DNA of 64,000 bases from Rallus limicola. Its lineage: Eukaryota; Chordata; Aves; Gruiformes; Rallidae. The stretch lies in NCBI GenBank assembly GCA_022605955.1, contig JAKCOZ010000003.1, positions 53,630,179 to 53,694,178 of the forward strand, given 5' to 3'. The notes below the pieces were generated by a model that was given only the letters and a program-made list of their open reading frames with translations, made no database searches and had not been told where the DNA came from. Shown one piece after another: positions 63,519 through 64,000 of this stretch; within the stretch, counting starts at the first letter, position 1, and every line of letters starts with the position of its first letter. Made by a program: the position numbers and the translations under genes.

Positions 63519-64000
63519 GGAAGTTGAGTGGTGTGGTTGACACAAAAGAAGGAAAGGAAGCCATCCAGAGGGATCTTGACAGGCTGGAAAGGTGGGCCCA
63601 GGTGAACCTAATGAGGTTCAACACTGCTAAGTGTAAGGTGTTGCACTTGGGCCAGAGGAATCCCAGACATAGATACAGACTGGGAGAAGAGCTCCTTGAG
63701 AGTAGCCCTGCTGAGAAAGACATGGGGATTCTGGTAGATGAGAAACTTCACATGAGCCAGCAGTGTGCTCTTGCAGCTCGGAAGGCCAATGGTATCCTGG
63801 GCTCAATCAGAAGTGGGGTGGGCAGCAGGGACAGGGCTGATTGTCCGTCTCTGCTCTGCCCTCATGAGGCCCCATCTGGAGTGCTGTGTCCACATCTGGG
63901 GGCCTCAATGCAAGAAAGATGTAGAACTGCTGGAGAGGGATCAAAGGAGGCCACAGAGATGATTAGAGGGCTGGAGCACTTCCCCTGCGAAGAGAGGCTG
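63519..64000 (+). mobile_element. CR1 LINE ORF2 fragment, runs off the window
   Basis: Encodes CR1 ORF2 sequence in broken frames: a segment around [20 protein letters not shown], then [14 protein letters not shown], and [20 protein letters not shown] (within the 65-codon frame from 63765). Plus orientation, 5'-truncated; the 3' end lies beyond base 64000. Confidence 0.92.

Overview
The window is avian nuclear DNA. CR1 LINE fragments lie on both strands, there are three bird-type LTR elements, and the only well-supported genes are integrin alpha-1 (ITGA1) and PELO, both on the minus strand. This ITGA1-PELO neighbourhood corresponds to human 5q11.2 and, in chicken, to the Z chromosome, so a Z-linked position is likely (inference). 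The bird order cannot be told from the sequence.

Layout. From 2.16 to 33.96 kb is the 5' part of ITGA1: six coding exons whose junctions can be placed to the base, encoding residues 1-198 (signal peptide, start of the beta-propeller, first strand of the I domain with its DGSNS metal site). Exon 7 onward lies left of the window. Intron 1 is 26.6 kb and holds the complete two-exon PELO gene (26,172-28,392, 385 codons) on the same strand. Two CpG-rich blocks, at about 28.4-29.2 kb and 33.7-34.2 kb, mark the probable PELO and ITGA1 promoters. The human locus has the same nested arrangement.

From 34.2 kb to the right end I see no host gene. This fits the gene-poor flank upstream of ITGA1. It holds a decayed plus-strand endogenous retrovirus (about 44.85-49.78 kb) with a tRNA-Ser-type primer binding site, a gag/pro/pol remnant and only 39 bases of 3' LTR; a minus-strand solo LTR (50.08-50.64 kb); a longer minus-strand LTR interrupted by a CR1 (60.44-62.2 kb); and several CR1 pieces, one running off the right end.

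Most notable observations: (1) a 93-base ITGA1 intron that is a multiple of three and free of stops, so its retention would add 31 residues without a frameshift; (2) a perfect 29-bp-arm palindrome with a 4-base loop in ITGA1 intron 2, next to a 20-bp tandem repeat; (3) the ERV's tRNA-Ser primer site and its near-complete 3' LTR loss; (4) a CR1 inserted into one copy of a tandem duplication inside an LTR; (5) an old palindromic MITE-like element at 1.54 kb. I found no convincing undescribed multi-gene system.
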